In this document: positions 60,801 through 64,000 of the stretch, in pieces
How the letters are laid out: the number at the start of each line of letters is the position of its first letter
Position numbering within the stretch: position 1 is the stretch's first letter
Origin: Spodoptera frugiperda
Taxonomy: Eukaryota > Arthropoda > Insecta > Lepidoptera > Noctuidae
NCBI RefSeq assembly: GCF_023101765.2
Contig: NC_064223.1
Coordinates: forward strand, 7,068,001-7,132,000
Reading direction: 5' to 3'
Length of the DNA stretch: 64,000 nucleotides
Notes under the pieces: generated by a model
The model's database searches: none
Told to the model about the DNA's origin: nothing
What the model saw: the letters and a program-made list of their open reading frames with translations, nothing else
Program-made: the position numbers and the translations under genes

Positions 60801-61556
60801 TTTATTTTTATGAATGAAATACCATTCTTGGTGACTGAACACTGATAACAAATAACAAACATGGTGACAAATATTTTCTTATTTTCTAGTATCTACTCAG
60901 ATTTCAGCAATTTTAATGAACAGAAATTTTCTATGGTTGTCAAAATTAATTTTACTTAATAAAAATGTTACTGAACTAAAATACAATAGATATATTTTTA
61001 ACAACAGTCTGGTATGGTGATAATTTAGCTCTGCTTTATCAATATCTAATTTAAGGACTAAAGGACATATTAAACTTACTGAATTTTATTTGCACAGCAT
61101 CTTAAGTAATAATATTCATGTCCTTTAAAAAATTATTTAAATTCTGTCAGGTTAAGATACATTAAGAACCATGCTTAAGATCACAAAAGAGTAATAATCT
61201 CATCTGAAGTACAAAATTTTATTTTAAGTCACAGACTAAGGCTTATTTCAATAAAGGATTAAAGTTAATCCTGGAGGTAATTTCGAAAATATGAATATGA
61301 AGTAAACATAAGTTTACATTCCTATATCTACATCCATGAAGCTATTTACATATTTTTATGTAATGTGGCCTGTAGGTCTGTCTACAATTAATGGATAACT
61401 CCATGAAAAATTAAATCTTTTATGATATAAAAATCATAATGTGCTATGAATTTTAATATAATACAATACAATAACCTTATAATAAGTAGTAATAAATACT
61501 TTTGTGGATAAGTTTTGACGTCTATTATAATTGTTTGCATTACAGGCAGTTGGTGA
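57896..61556 (+). CDS. RGG-box / low-complexity RNA-binding-type protein, 9 coding exons
   Basis: Exons: 57896-57993, 58135-58325, 58741-58860, 59000-59222, 59334-59438, 59637-59708, 59968-60102, 60275-60420 and 61546-61556. All are GT-AG and phases close on 1,101 nt, 366 residues plus TGA. The start is the first ATG after the leader (agaatATGGATGG). Residues 1 to about 210 are dense in RGG/RGR (for example RGGPRGFRGGPMRGGGGDRG) with a proline-rich block; residues 211-366 are Gln/Tyr/Ser/Gly/Pro-rich, prion-like (YDSYSQPSYNSYQQPQPQYN), ending YGSW. No RRM, KH or zinc finger is visible. RGG boxes bind RNA and are methylated on arginine, and such tails drive condensation, so a nuclear or granule RNA-binding role is inferred. 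I cannot assign a named orthologue. Gene existence is firm; function is only by composition. Confidence 0.85.
61546..61556 (+). other. 11-nt coding part of the terminal exon of the RGG gene
   Basis: Acceptor 'ttgcattacag' then GC AGT TGG TGA, completing the split glycine codon of the previous exon to give a GSW ending. The donor at 60421 is a perfect GTAAGT, so splicing to a downstream exon is required. This acceptor is the first good one in phase to give a stop. The intron is 1.1 kb. An alternative terminal exon inside that intron is possible. Confidence 0.6.
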
Positions 61557-61820
61557 TCTGTTTGACTATACAGAATATCATTTACGTCTTTATGGTACAC
61601 ATTCAAAGTAAAGTATCTGGATCAAATTATTGAAGCTAATGGATGTACTACTAAACATTGCAGTTTTATTTATACATCATGTTTTAGTTAGGTGAGAGTT
61701 TGGACAGAATGATAAATATTATGTAAATGACTGAATGAGACCATTGAGAAGAGACAAAAAGTTGGCTGATTTCTTTTATACAATAATAATAATAAAATGA
61801 ACTTGTTTCAATTTCATTAC
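61557..61820 (+). other. 3' UTR of the RGG gene
   Basis: Non-coding continuation after TGA at 61554-61556 up to an AATAAA at 61791-61796. A second AATAAA at 61982-61987 would give a longer form. Confidence 0.5.
61791..61796 (+). terminator. AATAAA poly(A) signal of the RGG gene
   Basis: A canonical hexamer embedded in an AAT-rich run about 235 nt after the stop codon, with a T-rich stretch downstream. The second hexamer at 61982 is an alternative. Confidence 0.5.
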
Positions 61821-64000
61821 AATTATCTTATAATTTTTATTTATTATTAGGACTCATTATTTTGCCAAGCAATATTCATATTATGCAATACTAACTGTAG
61901 CAACTTCTTCTTTGGCTCATTTTTTTGTAACTGGTATGTTGAAGTACCATAATGTTTTTAGATTTAAGGACTCTATTCACAAATAAAATATGAACTAATA
62001 TATACATGTGTATGCTTTATTTCAATATGGGCAAGTATATACTTGCAAAGCACCAACCAGTTGTAGATTTCAGTCACCATTACATACACAAACATTGTGC
62101 ATATGCACTTGCCTCTGACAACCATTTAAGTAAGAATACATTATTTTTAAGATGATCCATGATGTGTAATATTCCATATGATTGGAATGTCTGAAATCAT
62201 AATGCAATTACTATAAAGTGGTTAGTAAGTAACAGCTTAATTATTATTAATCATAAGCAGCTTACAAACTAATCTAATTGTTTTCATTTCAGTGTTTATG
62301 TTATAATATGTTTTTCTCAAGAACAAGACATAATTTATAAAAACAATGATTATTTAACTGTATAATTACAATAATAATATAAATATGAAATAGACTTTAA
62401 AGTTTAGTCTAGACAACGGAAATTGAGTAACAATTTTGCATTTAAAGTAAAAGCTATATGCATACATAAAGTGACAAGGTTCATTAATTAATAATAATAA
62501 GGTAATGAAAGATAAGAGTGACTAAAGAAGTTATAAATAATAAAAAAAAATCTATAAGTATTTTTCGTCTATAATTATACATCATTCTTAATGTTTATTT
62601 TTTAGTTATAAATAAATATATTTTTTATAATGATTGAAACATTGAATGGTGTTTTTACGTTTGATTACAAATTACTATTTTACTACTAGGAAATAATAGT
62701 ACTAGGTATTTCATCTACAGCACGAGAGAACCTTATTTTCTCTATTGCCTACCGGTTTTGAAGATACATATTTAGAATACGAAATATTGCAATGCAATGT
62801 ACAGGTAATATAATATTATTATTATTTATTAATTTTAAAATTTAGAAATAACAGGCCACTCATAGCTTGGTAAATTTTGTAAGTATGTAGATTTTGATAT
62901 CTTTTGTAAAGGTGGAACCAACTTCATTGTTGTATTCCTGAGGAGGTTGTCTTAATCTGTAGTCATTTTAATAATTTTAGTATTAAAATATGTACGGTGC
63001 AAATACGGCAAGTACGGTAAAACAAAGTATCATCTACAAAGATTAATGAAAAACTCATTATTTACCACATGGCAAAATAATAGTCATGGTGGATAGTCAC
63101 AATTGAAAATATTGGTAAAAGATGGTTGTTAATACTTGTTATGTATAAATAGGTAGGAGAATACTAATTTCACCATTTACTGATTGATTATAATATTATT
63201 ATTTGAAATGCCACATATAGACAAAATAGTGGTAAAGTTTGGAAAGTAGGTACCTATTTATATAGTGATATTATTTAAAGCAGGCACGTCATTATAAAAT
63301 TCCATGAAATAACATATATTTAAGTAGAATCAAAGTTTCTATAATACACAATAAGGATGAATACATGAGTCCGATAATAATATTAAAATTAAATAGCAAA
63401 ATATTGCGTGGTTTTAGCAGATAGATATATTACTACGCGTACACTCCAAGTTCGCACTTGACGAAATTAATATTACGTATAATAAGAGAAACGGTAAACT
63501 ATTATAGGCATAAAATTGACAAAATGTTCTCTCTGTCTGGTACACTCGTAAGAATTAATTAAAAAGCTACCTATATTACTTAGCAATTTCAATCCACATT
63601 TTAAATAGAATGACAATAGTGATTACATTTACTTAGCAAGCTAAAATAGGTTTTAGCAATAAAATGTAAATTGGAAGGCAGCCGCCAGTCTTATTAAAAT
63701 ATTGAAATTTAAGTACATATGTACCATTTAAATAAGTATTATGGTATAGTGCAATTTGGTGTGCATGCGTAGGTAATAAAAGCTAGTTTTAATTATGGAA
63801 ATCAGATATTTTCTCTTCATAAAATAAGATGTAACTTAGTTTAATGTAGATTCGATTTTTGCTCCTATAAGAGTCCATCTTACCGTACATTAATATTTTT
63901 ATGTAATTTCAGGATTTGGATGAAATGTATTGACACATTTGATCAATTGATATTGAATTAAACATTTTAATAATGTTGAAGAAACAACAGCTCACTGATT
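61821..64000. other. AT-rich downstream flank, no gene seen
   Basis: Low-GC sequence with many short A/T runs and no reading frame that looks coding on either strand. No recognisable mobile-element end was noted. The next gene, if any, lies beyond the window. Confidence 0.7.

Overview
The window is animal nuclear DNA, almost certainly from a moth or butterfly. The DNA is AT-rich, genes are broken by short GT-AG introns, and the best-recognised protein is the insect Ste20-type kinase Misshapen. The scattered repeats have the look of lepidopteran mobile elements: Helitron-like tails with a GCGGGC..GAAGCC..CTAG end, a SINE whose body carries 'ggcaacgcacttgt' and 'gatccgtctgctc', and a tail reading 'cgagtccgactcgcacttgg'. 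The order and repeat families are recognised from memory, not from a search.

Layout. Positions 1 to about 42,400 hold no gene that I can name. This is a long AT-rich intergenic or intronic tract with GC/CpG-rich patches (about 6.5, 7.4, 9.8, 16.1, 17.3, 27.6 and 39.1 kb), several short mobile-element remnants, one intact-looking hAT-type MITE with an 8-bp target duplication, and a few exon-like islands. The best of these are two minus-strand islands at 38,898-38,982 and 16,101-16,168. Their splice sites and codon phase fit each other, which hints at a minus-strand gene with very long introns.

Positions 42,641-54,219 hold a complete misshapen (msn/MAP4K4-TNIK-MINK) gene on the plus strand. 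I could place 22 coding exons, which join without a frame break into 1,387 codons plus stop: an N-terminal kinase domain, a long disordered linker with cassette-type exons, and a C-terminal citron-homology (CNH) domain. A repeat-rich spacer follows (55.1-56.2 kb). Next comes a small intronless minus-strand gene for a PDRG1-like prefoldin-family protein (56,428-56,826). Divergently from it runs a nine-exon plus-strand gene (57,896-61,556) for a 366-residue protein with an RGG-rich N-terminal half and a Gln/Tyr/Ser/Gly-rich C-terminal half and no RRM. The remainder to 64,000 is AT-rich non-coding sequence.

The three genes are not an operon. msn and the PDRG1-like gene converge tail to tail, and the PDRG1-like and RGG genes diverge head to head across about 1.07 kb that probably holds both promoters. 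Their roles (stress/JNK kinase signalling, chaperone complex subunit, RNA-binding low-complexity protein) are not obviously linked. I found no clearly novel system. The items most worth a second look are the phase-matched minus-strand exon islands, a possible internal first exon that would give a kinase-less msn product, and the RGG gene with its 11-nt final coding exon.
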